Assembly (NCBI GenBank): GCA_021234155.1
Contig: JAJEKV010000387.1
Location: forward strand, 1-64,000
DNA length: 64,000 nt
Source: Isoetes taiwanensis
Taxonomy: Eukaryota > Streptophyta > Lycopodiopsida > Isoetales > Isoetaceae
Direction of reading: 5' to 3'
Shown here: positions 10,686 to 23,950 of the stretch, piece by piece
How the letters are laid out: each line of letters opens with the position of its first letter
Numbering within the stretch: position 1 is the stretch's first letter
Notes under the pieces: model-generated
What the model saw: only the letters and a program-made list of their open reading frames with translations
What the model was told of the DNA's origin: nothing
Database searches by the model: none
Program-made: the position numbers and the translations under genes

Positions 10686-12153
10686 ATGGATCCTCTGTCC
10701 TTCAAAGTTCCTTGCTGGGATAATTTGTCTAAAGATCCAGATTATAGATGTCAATTGCCAAGATTGGACCCTGCCCATGATGTTTCTCTTCCCTACGGTG
10801 AAAGGAGATCAACTCAGAAGAAACACTCGGATGAATCCCTCAACAAGGCCCCCGGGAATGTTCGACCCTTCAAACCCCCCTTCAGTGCCAAAAAGATCAA
10901 TATTTTCAATGGTATTTCTTTGGATCTCCCTTCTCTGTATGCAAAGTTAAATTCCTTTCATGATTCTGCTGTAATTGTAAAGGTCAATAAGCATGGGATC
11001 AAATTGGATAAACTCTGGTCCTTTTGTCTGAACCTTCATAAAGGCAATCTGATCAATGCTGTCTATTGGCTTCAGTCACCCTACATCATGATTGAATGTG
11101 GAAGCAAAAGATCTGCCAGTTTCTTTCTCAATCACGGTCCCTTGGCTTTTGAATCTTTTCAATTATCCTTTCTCAAATGGGACCCTAAATTTGAAATTGC
11201 TAACTTAGACAATCTCTGTGTGGCCTCTACTACTCTTCACGGCCTAAATCCCATCTATTGGAATGAGGATTGTCTGAAAATGCTCTTTGACTCTGTTGGA
11301 TCTTATATTGGTACAGAATATTCCCCTTATAGACCTCCTCGATCTTTTGTTCAACTTGACATCTCAAAAGATATCCCTCTTTAAATCCCCTTCCTGGATG
11401 TCTTCGGTCAAAAAGCCTATCTATCTTTAAGATGGTCGGGGTTGCCACCTCATTGCCAAATTTGTAAGGTCAGGCACTTCTAATATGAATCTTGCAAGGA
11501 AAATCTTGCAAGTATGAATCTAGTATGAACCTTTTATTGACCTCTCTCCAGCCATTGATTTAAACCCCCGTCCCCCCTGTACTATTGCATCTGAAATTGC
11601 TGAACAGTTAGCTTCATTGCAAGAAGGACTCAGTTCACAAGCTCAACAAGTCTGCCTTTGGAACCTTATGGATGATGAGTTTGTTCAAGATACTCGAGAA
11701 AGGGAAAGGGCTACATCTAAGAAAAGCAATCAAGCAAAGATTGCAGTTTTGCCGGCTGAAGAAACACAAAACATGGTTGCAGATAATACAGGTCATGACT
11801 CATCTCTCCTACTTTGTGCTGATTCTAATATGGATAAGTCTAAAAATTCTAATGTTGTTTCATCTCCCTCACCTCCTAGAAATAAGATGTTTGAATTTAT
11901 CCCTGGTGGAATTTCGGATGATAGTGAGAGGAAGCCTGATAAGGAAAATTGGGAGTGTGATGTCTTTCTTTCTGATAATTCTTCTCTTGAGTTAAGCATG
12001 AAACCAAAGTCATCTGGAGCTAGGGTCAAAAATAAATCCAAAAAGGGTGATCCTTCCCTGGCTGATCTCACTAATTTGCACAACACTCCTGCTGCCAATA
12101 CTAGGAGTAAAAATAAAAAAGGAAAAGGGAAAAAGAGATCTGTCAGACTCTAG
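10686..12153 (+). pseudogene. L1 #1 ORF1 (DUF4283-like RNA-binding protein), frameshifted
   Basis: The first frame (10686-11384) starts MDPLSFKVPCWD. It contains LQSPYIMIECGSK and LHGLNPIYWNED, the conserved N-terminal region of plant L1 ORF1 (DUF4283-like), seen again in the minus-strand copy at 62.4 kb (VQGLSPIYWHED). The frame then breaks; remnants of a CCHC knuckle (WSGLPPHCQICK) follow near 11430-11470. A basic Ser/Lys-rich C-terminal region occupies 11617-12153 and ends with KNKKGKGKKRS. ORF1 proteins bind the element's RNA for reverse transcription. At least one frameshift and a short duplication at 11480-11530 (CTTGCAAG..ATGAATCT) break it. Confidence 0.75.
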
Positions 12154-12187
12154 CTCCCCTAGTCTTTCTCCTTCCTTTTCTCCCCCT

Positions 12188-15100
12188 ATGAAGATTCTTT
12201 CTTGGAATGTAAGGGGTATCAAAGGCTCCATCAAAAGAAGGAGAGTTATCTCCCAAATCAGAAATTATAATGCTGATGTCATCCTCCTTCAGGAAGTCAA
12301 GCTCCCTAAGTTTGAGATTTCCAACCTTGGTGATTGGATATATTCTGGAGCTTCCTCAACTTGGATCGAAGCTACTGGAAGAAGTGGTGGTATAATTATG
12401 GTTTGGAAAAATCTTAAATATCTCTCCTTTTATAATTCCCCATCTAAGATTGGGCAGGCTGTTACTTTCACAATTCAGGACTTTGTCTTTAGAATTATTA
12501 ATATTTATGCCTCCACTAACCCGAAGGATAGGGAAATTCTTTGGACTGAGATCAACTCCTGGATGCATAACAGTCCCAACTCTGACTGGATATATAGTTG
12601 CTGGTGATTTCCACAATACTCCTTCTTGGAATATGAAGCTTGATAACAATATTAATATGTCTACTTTGGAAAGATGTAATTGGGATGCCTTTATATCAGA
12701 TTCTTCCCTTGTTTATGTTCCTTCTTCCATTGCTACTTTTACATGGTCAAATAAATAAAAAGGGGACAAAAGAGTTTACTGTGCCTTAGACAGATTCTAT
12801 GTGTGTAGTCCCCACACTTCTCTTTAAAATAATTGCTATGTTACCAGTGATGAGAGTAATATTGTCTCAGATCACCAACCTCAATTCTTCTGTACTAGGC
12901 ATCTAACTCAAATCCCAAAAGATGGCAGTGTTTCTTATAAGTTCAATTGTGCTCTTCTTGATGATGACTCCTTTGTGAAGGATTTCAGAGACTTCTACCA
13001 ACTCATTCATAAAGATACCAATGGGCATTCTATGAAGAATTTTTACTGTAAGATCAAGAAGATTAAGAACTGGATTAAGGAATGGTCTAAAAGTAGACAT
13101 CCCTCCAAAGCAAGGGAGAAGGAGAAATTGCTCTCTCAAATGAGAGATATTAGATCCCTCTTGCATGATGACCCCTACAACCTCTCTGCAAAATGGTAAA
13201 GAATTGATTGAGAACTACCTTAAAAGCATTGAGGAAATTGAAGCCAAAAGTTTAGCTATTAAATGTAAAGTCAAATTTAACAAGGAAATGGATTGTGGCA
13301 GTTCTAGATTCTTCTTTAAACTGGCTAAAGTTAGGCTTCTTAGAAACTCAATCACTCAGGTTAGAACCGATGTAGGTATCTCCTTAGATGATCCTAAGTT
13401 TATCATGTCTTTCTTTTAAGATAATTATGCCTCCCTTTTCTCTAAAGTCTCTGCTCAGCAGACTGACTCTTCCAAAGAGAAGGAATTCCTTGATCTGATG
13501 GACAACATGATTCCTTCTTCAATTGACTGTATGAATGATTCCATTATCAATCCTCCTAGTGAAGAAGAAGTTCTCAATATATTGAAGTCCTTTGGCAAAT
13601 GCAAATCTCCTGGCTCTGATGGTCTACCAAGTGAATTCTATATTCATTTTTGGGACATTTTGAAATCTGATATTATCTCAATGGTTAGAGGCTTTTGGGA
13701 GGCTAATCATCTATATCCCTCCATCTCAGCTGGCTTCATTGCTCTTATTCCTAAAGTGGATAATCCATTTGCTTTCTCTGATTGGAGGCCTTGTGGCGTG
13801 ACGTTAAAATCTCTTCTTCTTCTTCTCACTAATACCTCCTATAAAATTTGTGCTAAAATTATTGCTAACAAGATTAAGGCTTATCTGCAGAAGAATATTT
13901 CTCAATATCAATCTGTCTTCCTGTCTAACCGGTTCATTTTGGATAATTACATTATAGCCATGGAAGGCCTTCATTGGAATAAGATTTCTAATCAAAATTG
14001 TGTGTTGCTGAAACTGGATTTTAAGCGTTCTTTTGACACTGTGAGATGGGATTTTCTTGACCTTGCTCTCTCAAAATTTGGCTTCCATCCTAAGCTCAAA
14101 CTGATTGGGTGTTAGACAAGGTTGCCCCCTTGTTCCTTATCTTGTTTTTAATAGTGGCTGAAATGTTAACCAGGGCTATTTTGCATTTTAAAGATCTTGG
14201 CAGAATTAAGGGCCTCAAAATGCCAAACAGTGATGACTTTCTTACCATCTCACTATATGCTGATGACACCTTTGCTTTCCTGGATGCAAATATCTCCAAT
14301 ATTGATTTCTTTCTTGACATTATCAAACAATTCTCTGCTGCCCCTGGAGTTCACTTGAATTTGGCCAAATGCATGATTATTGGTGTCAACATCCAGACAA
14401 ATTATGCTGATATCAAAGTTCTAAAATGCAATCAGGCTACTAAGTTGTTGGGAATGCCTCTCTCTCCCTAAATCCTTGTTTGAAAGGTCTTTGGCATCTA
14501 ATCATTGACAGAATTAAGAGGAAACTGAACAATTATAGGGGCTGTTTATCCTTTGCAGGTAGAACTCTCATTGCAAATTCGGTCCTGGCCAGCTCTCACA
14601 TCTATTTCTCCTCTGCCCTGGTTGCTCCAAAGGCTGTTTATTCTGAATTAGAGAAAACCATCAGAAGATTCATTTGGAAAGGATCTCATTTAGTAAATTG
14701 GAATTCTGTTGCTAGGCCAAAAACATTGGGAGCTTTAGGCTGCAAAAACCTTCATTTGTAGGCATGTGCTCTTGCTGGTAAATATATTTGGAAGTCTTTT
14801 ACTAATATTTCCAGCCCTTCTTCTCAGTTTATCAATTTCTGGTTTTCTTGTTCCTATCTAGATGGGCATCCTTCTATTGCTCATATATGCCAGACTCATG
14901 TTTCAATGTTCTTCATCCTGGACCTAACACTTCTCTTCTTATGAGGAACATAATTATGGCCTGGAATAAGGTCCACTCTAGCTTTGACTATGCTGCTCCC
15001 GATGATCTCAATTTGCAAATGACTACCTTCTGGAACCCTGTGCTTAAAAATCATCCCAATAAGGTTTTAGCTTTGAGACACCCAAGAATCTATAAGAAGT

Positions 15101-16021
15101 GGACTGATTATGGCTTCACTACTTTAAATGATCTCTACATCAATAACAAACTCATTTCATGGACCTCTCTGAGGAATATTCTGCCGGGTACTTACTAGTG
15201 ATAAAAAGATTTATCTTCACATTAAATCTATCCTTCCTCAGAATTGGCTGAATCATGTTATGCCTAAAGCAACTAATTGGTGTCTGAATGGTAAATGTCA
15301 TTACAAGGTTAGTAAGATCTACTCAAACATTAACATATTTGATGAACCCTCTAAGGCAATTATTAAATGGTCGATCTCTGAGGAGGAAGGTAATGCTCTC
15401 TTTCAAGAAGTGTGGAATTCCTTTTGTCTACTTAAGGTGAGTTTCTTCATATGGCTTTTGGCTCACAGAAGTATTCCAAATCTTCAAGTTATCTCTAAGA
15501 AGAAATGTCGATATCTCTGCCCTCTGTCACCTTGGTTGCATGCTGGAAGAAAGTCGACCACATCTTTCTCTGCTCTAAAAAAAAACTATTCAGTGGACGA
15601 TAAAAAAACTATTCTATTCTATTCTATTCCTAAACTTAATCTTTTTTTGTCTTGGTTTAATGATAAGTTGGGTGCTCTCTTCCCCTTGAATGTCACTGAT
15701 AATTTGCTGTCCTATATACAAAGCAACTGTGCGTTTGCAAACACTATTATGTTTATTGCATTATGGAATATTTGGAAAGCTAGAAATAGAATTGTGCATG
15801 GTAATAAGAACCCTTCAATTTTTTGGATTAAGATGCATTTTCAGCTAGATATTGAATCTATTGCATCAGCCCATAAGAGGAAGTTTGCTGATAAGTATAA
15901 CAGAAAATGGGACTCAATTGGTGCTTTCAAGGGTCCCTTTGATTTATTTGTCTCCAATTTGAATGTCATTGATTCTAATTTTGTTTCTTGTGATATTCAT
16001 AGCCTACTTGAATCTGTGTAA
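12188..16021 (+). pseudogene. L1 #1 ORF2 (endonuclease - reverse transcriptase - zinc finger), multiply broken
   Basis: From ATG 12188: endonuclease with ILSWNVRGIKG and DVILLQEVKL (catalytic Glu), then AGDFHNTPSW in another frame after a shift near 12600. Reverse transcriptase: GKCKSPGSDGLPSEFY (13590), AFIALIPK-like, LLKLDFKRSFDTV (14010), RQGCPLVPYL (14113), YADDT (about 14257, catalytic Asp pair intact). Between HPKLKLIGC and RQGCP about 30 residues present in LINE #2 are deleted. Thumb and tail follow (KGLWHLIIDRIKRKL, FAGRTLIANSVL, RRFIWKGSH) and the final domain ends near 16021 (ALWNIWKARNRIVHG). At least six frame breaks; not active. Confidence 0.85.
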
Positions 16022-16812
16022 GAAGAGCCTTGTAGAATTGAGGGACAGTCTTTTAAAGAAAGATGCAGACATGGAATTAAATCAGCTGATGAGCAAGTTA
16101 AATATGGATGAGACAGCTATGAGCAAGAAGTCAGATTTACCAGGATTATTCTGCAGAGAAGTGGTTCAAGTGTACTGCATGTTTGACTTCATATCTATGT
16201 ACCACTATTACATGTCGGAGGATCAATTCTCAAATTACAGAGAGCAATACTATACTCATACATTGCTGGTGATCTATATGGTTCCTTGTTGAGCTTGAGT
16301 GAATCTGCTATCTCCTGCTTGGATGAAGCTGCTGATGAGACAACAGACCTTTATACCTTTGGTTCTACTGGCCCTTTCTACTCCTATTTTAATGTTAAAA
16401 TTGACTCACTCTGTTCATAATCTGTTTTCCTGCCGCCTTTTTTGGTCTCTTCAATACCTGCACACCTACTTTGCTCCTAACTGCTTAACTTTAATTCCTA
16501 ATCTTGTTTGGGTTATGGTTGCTTTTTTCCTTTTAGATGATGACCAGGTGCAACTTTTTGGCTGGGGTCGTGGTTGAACTCTTCTGACTTTGAAATCTGC
16601 TATAAGAAAGTTGACTATCTGATTTTTGGTGTCAAATCTACAATCATTTGATTTGACTACATACTTAAATTTAACTTTATCTCCCCCTTCTTTCTCTGGA
16701 AAGGTCTGATGTACTTTGCTTCTTTAGCTTCTGCTTGCAGAATTATGTATTGTTTTTCTTGATTAATAGAAAAATCTACTCTTACTCTCAAAAAAAAAAA
16801 AAAAAAAAAAAA

Positions 16813-18261
16813 GCTTGGGGCTTGTTGTGCATCTGGTAATTAAAGAGTTATGTCCTGGGGTAACTCTTATGCAGCTTTAATTCTGCAACAAACCTGCAGG
16901 AACAGGAACAAACATCCGGTCTAACTTATATCAACATGAGGCATCAATTGAAATGACAATACTCCTAAAACCTTCAAAAAGTGAAACAAAACAATGCTGC
17001 ACCAAATTGTTGGAGAGTTTGTGACACAAAAAAAATGGAGCAGATTTGCATATCCATAATACTACTGAAATAAAACTGCTTAAAAAATCTGCAAATAAGC
17101 CACAACTTTGATGGAATTACCATCATTAGATGGTGAGAACGTGAAGGAATTGGCGATGGGTTCCACTTGGAAGTTTCAGGCCCTTTTGTCACCTAAATCT
17201 GAGCACAACAAAACTACATCAAGGTAGGGGGCTAACTGATTTGCCAAAAACTAAGCCACTTGTAGTTGGATATTTAGTGTGCTCGCAAGGATCAGGCACA
17301 ATAAACCTATAGATAACAAATCATAAAGACGTGAGATTTGAACAAAACATAAAGGCCAGTCGAAAGCAAATTAGAGGGTTGTATTGTGTTTGTCACAGCA
17401 AGAGCAACCCTTCTTTAGATATTCTAACCAAACAAACAGCAAGAGCAACTCTTCTTTAGATATTCTAACGATGCTTTGTCAGACAAATCCAACATAGTAA
17501 AAACTTAGGGCAATATAACTAAGTCCAAGAATGAGAGCAATATGAGATCTACATTACAATGATGCCACCTCTTATTGGTAAGACAAATTAGTTGGAACAT
17601 TTCTAACCCATCTCTACAATCTCCTATGTCTGCAAGCTGCACCATTGCAACCTGCAATTACATAACTTATGCTTTAGAGCTGGGGAATTAATCAATCTTC
17701 TATGTCTGCAAGCTGCACCATTGCAACTTGCAAACACAACTTATGATTTATAACTGGGGAATTAATCAATTTATTAAGATAAAGACCAAGTGATGGCCAT
17801 TCCTGAAAAGGATGCCATCAAAGTTGAGATTGTGCATTGTGAACACACATATTCAAATGAACATGTGGCTGCAGTAATATATTGCTTAAAAAGCTAAAGA
17901 GACAAAATACAAAGACTTGTGAATGTCAGGAGATATTTGCAATCTCTAGCATAGATATCTAGAATGACAAAGACTTTAGCATTATTTTATGATCCTACAA
18001 ACAAAGCACAACTGTAGAGAAGAAACAAAGCACAATGTACAGAAAAAACTTACCTTGTTGTAAATAGTTTCATAAAGACTGCATTTCAAAGCCACCAAAT
18101 AAATAGAGAAAAAACTTTATAGCAAAGATGAGGGCGTATAGCCTGCAGATGACCAAGCATATTTCATAAGCATATTTCATCTGCATGTTGCATAGAACAA
18201 AAAGCAAAGAAAACTGTAATGAACAATCCACGTACCTTTATTATTAAGTGTTACAAGGAGT
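16813..18261. other. AT-rich spacer with two small tandem duplications
   Basis: No gene seen. A 76-bp period duplication (TATGTCTGCAAGCTGCACCA at 17625 and 17701) and a shorter one (AGCAAGAGCAAC..CTTCTTTAGATATTCTAAC near 17399 and 17440) are present. The minus frame at 17192-16974 has no recognisable motif. Confidence 0.5.
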
Positions 18262-18267
18262 TTGTCG

Positions 18268-18287
18268 TGGCGGCCGAGGCCGCCACG
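18268..18287. repeat. Perfect GC-rich palindrome at the left edge of LINE #2
   Basis: GTGGCGGCC-GA-GGCCGCCAC: 9-bp perfect arms around two bases, in AT-rich surroundings, followed within 25 bp by a T run and the first readable LINE #2 sequence. It may mark an insertion boundary. Confidence 0.7.
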
Positions 18288-18329
18288 TACATTTCCTTTT
18301 TTTTTTTTGAGTTGTTTTATTGAAGCCAT

Positions 18330-18837
18330 CCAATGTTTAAGCTTTTTGGGGGCTCCACATCTTTTACAAAGCTTCTTTTCATCTGCAAAGTATCATTCTC
18401 ACGAAGAATGGAATCTAGTGGATGGCAGCAAGTTCAAATTCTATACTAGATCCCCAATGGAGGATCTGCCCATAGATACTGAGAAGACTGGAGAAGGAAA
18501 TGAACAAGATGATGATTCAAACATGACTGGTTCTACTTTAATCCCTATAAGTCTTATCAAAGGCCAGGGTGAAGTGGGTCAGTTTGAGCACAGGCCTATA
18601 ACACCTTCTAGCCTAGGACTGGAGAAATCTAGTGGACTAATAAGTCTAGAAGGCCAGGTAGTGCTGACTAAAATATCAAATGGCCTGGGATCAAACCCAA
18701 TAAGCCCAATTGATTACAACGAGGAGGGATCAAATGCTAAAAAGAATGAGCTTGAGATGTTCTATACTCCTATGACCAAGAAAGGCAGCAAAAAGGTCCA
18801 TTTCTCAGCCAATAGCCCGGCCTTTAACTTAAGGTAA
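18330..18837 (+). pseudogene. L1 #2 ORF1, C-terminal part only
   Basis: The frame reads a Ser/Thr/Gly/Lys-rich region (MTGSTLIPISLIKGQ, then FYTPMTKKGSKKVHFS) ending at 18837, 31 bp before the ORF2 ATG. It corresponds to the low-complexity C-terminal part of L1 ORF1; the RNA-binding N-terminal part is missing. The 'TP-x-TKKxxKK' ending resembles FSTPGKITK in the minus-strand ORF1 at 61.5 kb. Confidence 0.6.
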
Positions 18838-21113
18838 GGTCTCAGGCAAGAATTAAGTACCCTGCTTAATGAGGATTGTTACTTGGAATATGAGGGGGAT
18901 AAAGGGCCCCCTCAAAAGAAAAAGGGCACTCATTGCTCTTAAGAAGAGGAAGGCTGATATTATTCTATTACAGGAACATAGACTTCTAAGTTTTGAATCC
19001 CAACACCTGGGGGCTTGATCATTCCCAATGGTGACTCTGTCTATGCCACTGCAGATGGGACCAAGGGAGGAGTTTGTATGGTTTGGAAAGGCTTCATCTG
19101 CTGTCAGAAATTTTTACACATAGTTCAGGTAGATGGACTGTAGCAGTTTTGGAGAAAGGTGCAGAAAAGCTGGGAATTTTCAATGTCTATGCATCCACTG
19201 AACCAAGTGAAAGGGCTGACCAGTGGATACAAATGAAACAGTGGATTGATGGTAACCAAGTGGAAAATTACTTGATAGCAGGGGACTTCAACAACACTCC
19301 ACAATGGGATCAAAAGTTGGGGAAAAAATTGAATATGTCTAAGAAAGAAAGGGATGCTTGGGATCTGCTGATGACTGAATGTATATATATCCCTCCATCT
19401 TCATCTCAAACATATTCCTGGAGTAACAAAAGAAAATCTATTGTTTGCTGGATAGATTTTATCTTTGCAATAAATCTCTGCTCAAATGGGATAATATAGT
19501 AGTCACTGGAGACACAGGGAATTCAATTTCGGACCATCTTCCACAATATTTAGATGTCAAAATGGATGCATGTAAGGGTGGTCAGAATATCCCATTTAAA
19601 TTTAACACAGAGTTACTGAAGTGTAAAAGATTTTGTGATGAATTCAAGGCTTTCTATAGTTCCTTGCCTCCTCTACCAAAAACTGAGTCTATGAAAGCTT
19701 TCACTATAAGGCTGAGGTTGTTTAAGGGTTGGATCAAAAGATGGGGCAGAGAATGGATTAAGGAGAAGAGGAAAGAAAAGAGTGACATTTATCTCAAGAT
19801 CAGTGAAATCAGGAAAAACCTTTTTCAGGATAAGAACAACAAGCAGGTACAGCAAGAAGAGGAGGAGCTTGAGAAAAAGGTAAAGGTCATTGAAGAGAGA
19901 GAGGCTAAATCTCTTGCTGTGAGAAGTAGATGTCTATACATCAATGGTATGGATAATGGAAGTTCAGCCTTCTTCTTCAGGGCAGCCAAAAGTAGAATCC
20001 TCAACAATGGTATTGTTAGGGTGAATGATGGAAATGGTAAAATTATTGAAGATCAAAAGGATATAGAAGGTTTTTTCCATGAAGAATACAGGAAGATGTT
20101 CCAGAGTTATCATGTAGATGAGCAGGTTATTGATAACTTCTTCCAGAATATTCCTAAAGCTAAGGAGGAATTAAAGGATGATGAACTAATAGCAATTCCA
20201 CAAGAGAAAGAAATTTGGGAGACTCTTAAATCCATGGCAGCTGGAAAGAGCCCTGGACCAGATGGATTCCAGCCCGAATTTTATGTAGAATTCTGGGAAA
20301 TTATGAAAGATGACCTGATAACTTTCTTTCAAGGTGCTTGGAAAGCCACTAGTCTTAACCCAGCAATAAATGCTGGCCATATAACACTTATTCCAAAGGT
20401 GGATTGTCCAAAAAGTATTGGGGATTGGAGACCAATTTCTCTGACAAACACAAGTTACAAGGTCCTGGCTAAGATATTGGCAAATAGATTAAAAATGTTT
20501 CTGCACTCAACAATTAATCCTTGCCAATCAGCTTTCTTACCTCAGAGAAATACATTGGAAAATTATATTGGAGCTGCTGAAGGATTGCATTGGAACAAGA
20601 GATTGGGACAAAATTGTATGCTACTCAAGCTGGATTTCAAAAGAGCATATGATACAATAAGCTGGCAGTTCTTAGAGAAAGCTATGACACATATTGGACT
20701 TCCTAGTAGTGTTTACCAAAAGGTATGGAGTTTCAATGTTAACTCTGCATCAGCATTAATTGTCAATGGCACACCTACCAAGTTATTTAAATGTCAAAGA
20801 GGGGTCAGGCAGGGGTGCCCTTTGGCCCCTTACCTGTTTCTCATTGTAGCTGAGATGGTGACCAGGAAAGCCATGCAATTGCAACTTTAGGGGGATATCA
20901 AGAGTCTTCAGCTCCCAGATAATTTTTTTATTTATTTTATGTCTAATGCTCGCTTGAGCCAATAATAAAGGTTTCTTCACAATGATGCAATATGCAGATG
21001 ATACTTTTGTTTTTTTGGAAAAAGAGGGTAAGAGTCTGGAAAACTTTTTGGCTGCTATTGATGAATTTGGAGATGCTGTAGGAGTCAGACTGAACAAAAA
21101 CAAGAGTGCAATG

Positions 21114-21468
21114 TGTTAGTTTGAGTTCTTGGCATGCACCCTGCAGCAGCAGTCTATGACTGCCAGATGCTACAAGGCTGCCATGCTCATGATCACAAAG
21201 CAAGAACAAGAGAAAGAAAAATGTACAAAGAATGAAGGAAACGTGAGCTAATGAGGCTCTCCAAATTTGAGATAAAACCTGAGTACATCTGAAGAGGCTC
21301 CGGTCTAATATAGTGTAGACCGCAAATCTGAGCCGTACATCTAACTAATCTAAGCCATACACTTAAGTTAACCTAAGCATGCCAAGTGTCAGTCTGCCAC
21401 CACTGACACCTAACATGTGCATGCACCTAACATGTGCATGCACAATGTTAACCACTAGGTGGTTAACA
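21114..21468 (-). repeat. LTR (3' LTR in element orientation)
   Basis: 355 bp, termini TGTTA...TAACA. The next bases inward (21469-21480), read on the minus strand, form the purine tract AGGGGGAGGCAG that precedes a 3' LTR. It contains the duplicated 13-mer CCTAACATGTGCA near its right end (21418-21444). Confidence 0.9.
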
Positions 21469-21830
21469 CTGCCTCCCCCTAAAAGTTTTTAGCACGAAAA
21501 CATGTACAGACTTTTATAAGACAAATCTGACACTTATAACATGGTGCCAAAAATTAGGGGTAAAAATAATGGTAATGGTTGGGTTGTGTCGCCGTAAAAG
21601 ATCTTCATGATTGCGTCCAGGACGAATAAGATCCGAATGCATGTCGATGGAGAACATGGATCATAGGAACATGGGCCAAAAACATAAAGACCATCCCCTT
21701 ATATTATGGGTAAGTCTATTTTATCATATAGTGCCCAAAAGTTCACTTGAAAAAAATAATTAGGGGGTCTTCAAAAACGTAAGCACCAAAAAAACTTCCC
21801 CCGTGATCAGCCATAAAAAAACGTGGCTAT

Positions 21831-21954
21831 GCGTGACAATATTTTGCAAAGCGTAGATCTGGAGCACAAAGCGTGGGTGGAGCGTGGACTTGGCGTGACA
21901 ATATGTTGCAAAGCGTGGATTTGGAGCATAAAGCGTGAGTGGAGCGTGGCTTTT
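21831..21954. repeat. 62-bp tandem duplication inside the LTR element
   Basis: GCGTGACAATATTTTGCAAA at 21831 recurs with one change at 21893, and the following 40 bp match closely. The motif GCGTGG is frequent in this part of the interior. Confidence 0.75.
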
Positions 21955-22744
21955 TAATTAGCGTGGCCGTGGGCGGTTATCAGCCAGCAAAAATAGTGGC
22001 GTGGACCGTGAGGGAAAAGTATGAGCCCGTGGCGTGGTACGGGTGTGACAAAAATTGTGTAATGTATGGCGTGAGCAAAGGGGTGGTCCGTATGACCCGG
22101 CCGCGGTGTCTCTCGGAAATGCACGGGGAAAAGCTAGGGGCGCATCTCAACCATAGATCTTGGGCGGCTACATCGTGGCCATCAAACCTGGAATACCTAA
22201 AACATGTTTGCTCTGTTTCGGAGATGTATCTGTATGCGTGCGGCGGCCTGAGTTTAGAAAGTTGCTAAATACCACATGAGCCCTGATATAGTGCCGAAAT
22301 TGAATCTGGAAGGAGAATAGTTACTATATTTGCATGTTTCTGCAGGATGGACGGCCGGATGTGAAAGCAGATGCGGTTTGGAAGGAAGAGATGGCAATGG
22401 GAAGGATGATTTGATGTTTTTCCTGATCGTATCTGGGCTTCAGGGCACAAAGCTGATTGCTATGCTGAGAACTGTGCTTGCTTAATGCAGACCAAAGAGC
22501 GAACCTGGTGCTTGCTTGCTGATTTGAATAGATAGGCAATTGTTGCAGAGTAGGAATAAACAGATGATAATGAAAAATGTGCTGCAGGTGTTCATGCAAG
22601 TCTCAAATGGATCGGCAGGGCAGAAATCTGAATGCTTTGCTTGTAATGCGTGACTTGATCTGCTCCAAATATTCTCGATAAATTCTGCTAACCCTTTATA
22701 TTGGATGCAGGTACAGATGCGGATTCGTTGCTTGTGAAGAAGAG

Positions 22745-23415
22745 ATGGGGGCGAGCCACAGAGCTAGCCCTTGTAAAGAACTCAATAAAAAGGCAGACGA
22801 ATTTGGAAGACTTGATGGACTATCTGTGGACCCAGCTTGTTCGTGCATCACATTTCCGTGAATCTGCCCCAAATCGTCTGTCATTGATGGGCCCTAAAGC
22901 AATGGAACTGTGGGATTTGCAGGAGCTGCAGAGGCCACATCATGTGATTCTTTGAAAAACAAAACTCGAGAGCCGGATATGCTGGCAGGATGAACAATCT
23001 TATGTAATACAGGACTAAGATGTGGCGTAATCCTGCTGCCACTGAGCTGTGGGGGCTAGCCAAAGTGCTGGCCCTCTTGAAAAAGGCTAATAAGCATCAG
23101 AATAGGCTGTCAGGAACAAAAAGCTTGCTTCCAAGAAAGTGTAAATAGTCTGCTATCGATTTTGCTTTGTGCAGGTAATAAACCTTTGCTTGCAGGACAT
23201 CGAACCAGATGGCGAAATATGCCCCAACTCCAGGGGATCAGAGAAGCTTGAACACTAAAGAGGCTCTGAAAATAATCTTTGTGCTCCAAATAAACTGAGA
23301 AATTTGAACTTTGATGCAGATAGGATGTGAGCTTGATAAAACATGCTGTTACTTGGGCTTGGACAGTGACGATCATATGGGGGCTAGCTCAAGAGCTGGC
23401 CCTCTGTAAAGAATC
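22745..23415. repeat. Three spaced copies of a GGGGGC(T/G)AG module in the LTR element interior
   Basis: Near 22748, 23049 and 23379 the interior repeats a 35-bp module: GGGGGCTAGCC, an A/C-rich gap, AGCTGGCCCTC and a short A-rich end. Copies are about 300-330 bp apart, with TGCAG motifs scattered between. Non-coding function such as packaging is possible but unproven. Confidence 0.55.
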
Positions 23416-23950
23416 AGAACATGAAAGCTTTGTAGAGAAAGCTTCTGCTGCAAATAATGGCATACATACAAAAAGCACAAAAGTTCTGAGAAGCCAAGAG
23501 AAAGCAGAAGCAACGTGATATTTTTGGGTGTGCAGAAAAGCACAAAATGTGGGATAAGCAGAAATGACAGAAAACCAACATGATTTTTTTGATAATGTTT
23601 TGCAGCATATAGAAGACAGAAAAAAGAGGATCAAATACTTGATTTGAGTTGTCTGAGGTGTGCAGAGAGGAGTGCTGTCACCACTCCAGAAATCAGAAAT
23701 CCTTGACTGTAAAGCTGCACCTGCTGCACCATGAAAAAACAGAGGTTTGAAAACTCTTTTCGTAACTAGAACAATTGCAAACAAAAGGATTTGACAAAGG
23801 GGCCTCCAGCCGGACCATTTCAACAACTGGTTGGGCCAAATAAGGGAGTTGGAAGGGTTGAGAGTAATATACAAGGAGTATTCAAGAACTGATGAAGAAG
23901 GGCAGCAAGGACAACAGCAGAACAGCAAGGCTGAAGAAAGGGATCATGAG

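Larger units (their letters stand above)
10661..16812 (+). mobile_element. L1-clade LINE #1, full-length-like but decayed
   Basis: ORF1, endonuclease, reverse transcriptase, zinc-finger tail, 3' UTR and a 23-nt poly(A) (16790-16812, after TTACTCTC) appear in order on one strand, which defines a plant L1-type non-LTR retrotransposon. The 5' boundary is not certain; I placed it before the first ORF1 codons. No flanking target-site duplication was found by eye. Many frame breaks show it is old and inactive. A sister copy lies at 18262-26517, and an ORF1 piece at 61340-62830 (minus). Confidence 0.85.

Noticed and set aside
21414-21447. Possible CRISPR-like or phage-type repeats (CCTAACATGTGCATGCA twice)
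   Set aside because: Only two adjoining copies inside a plant LTR; no spacers, and the setting is eukaryotic.
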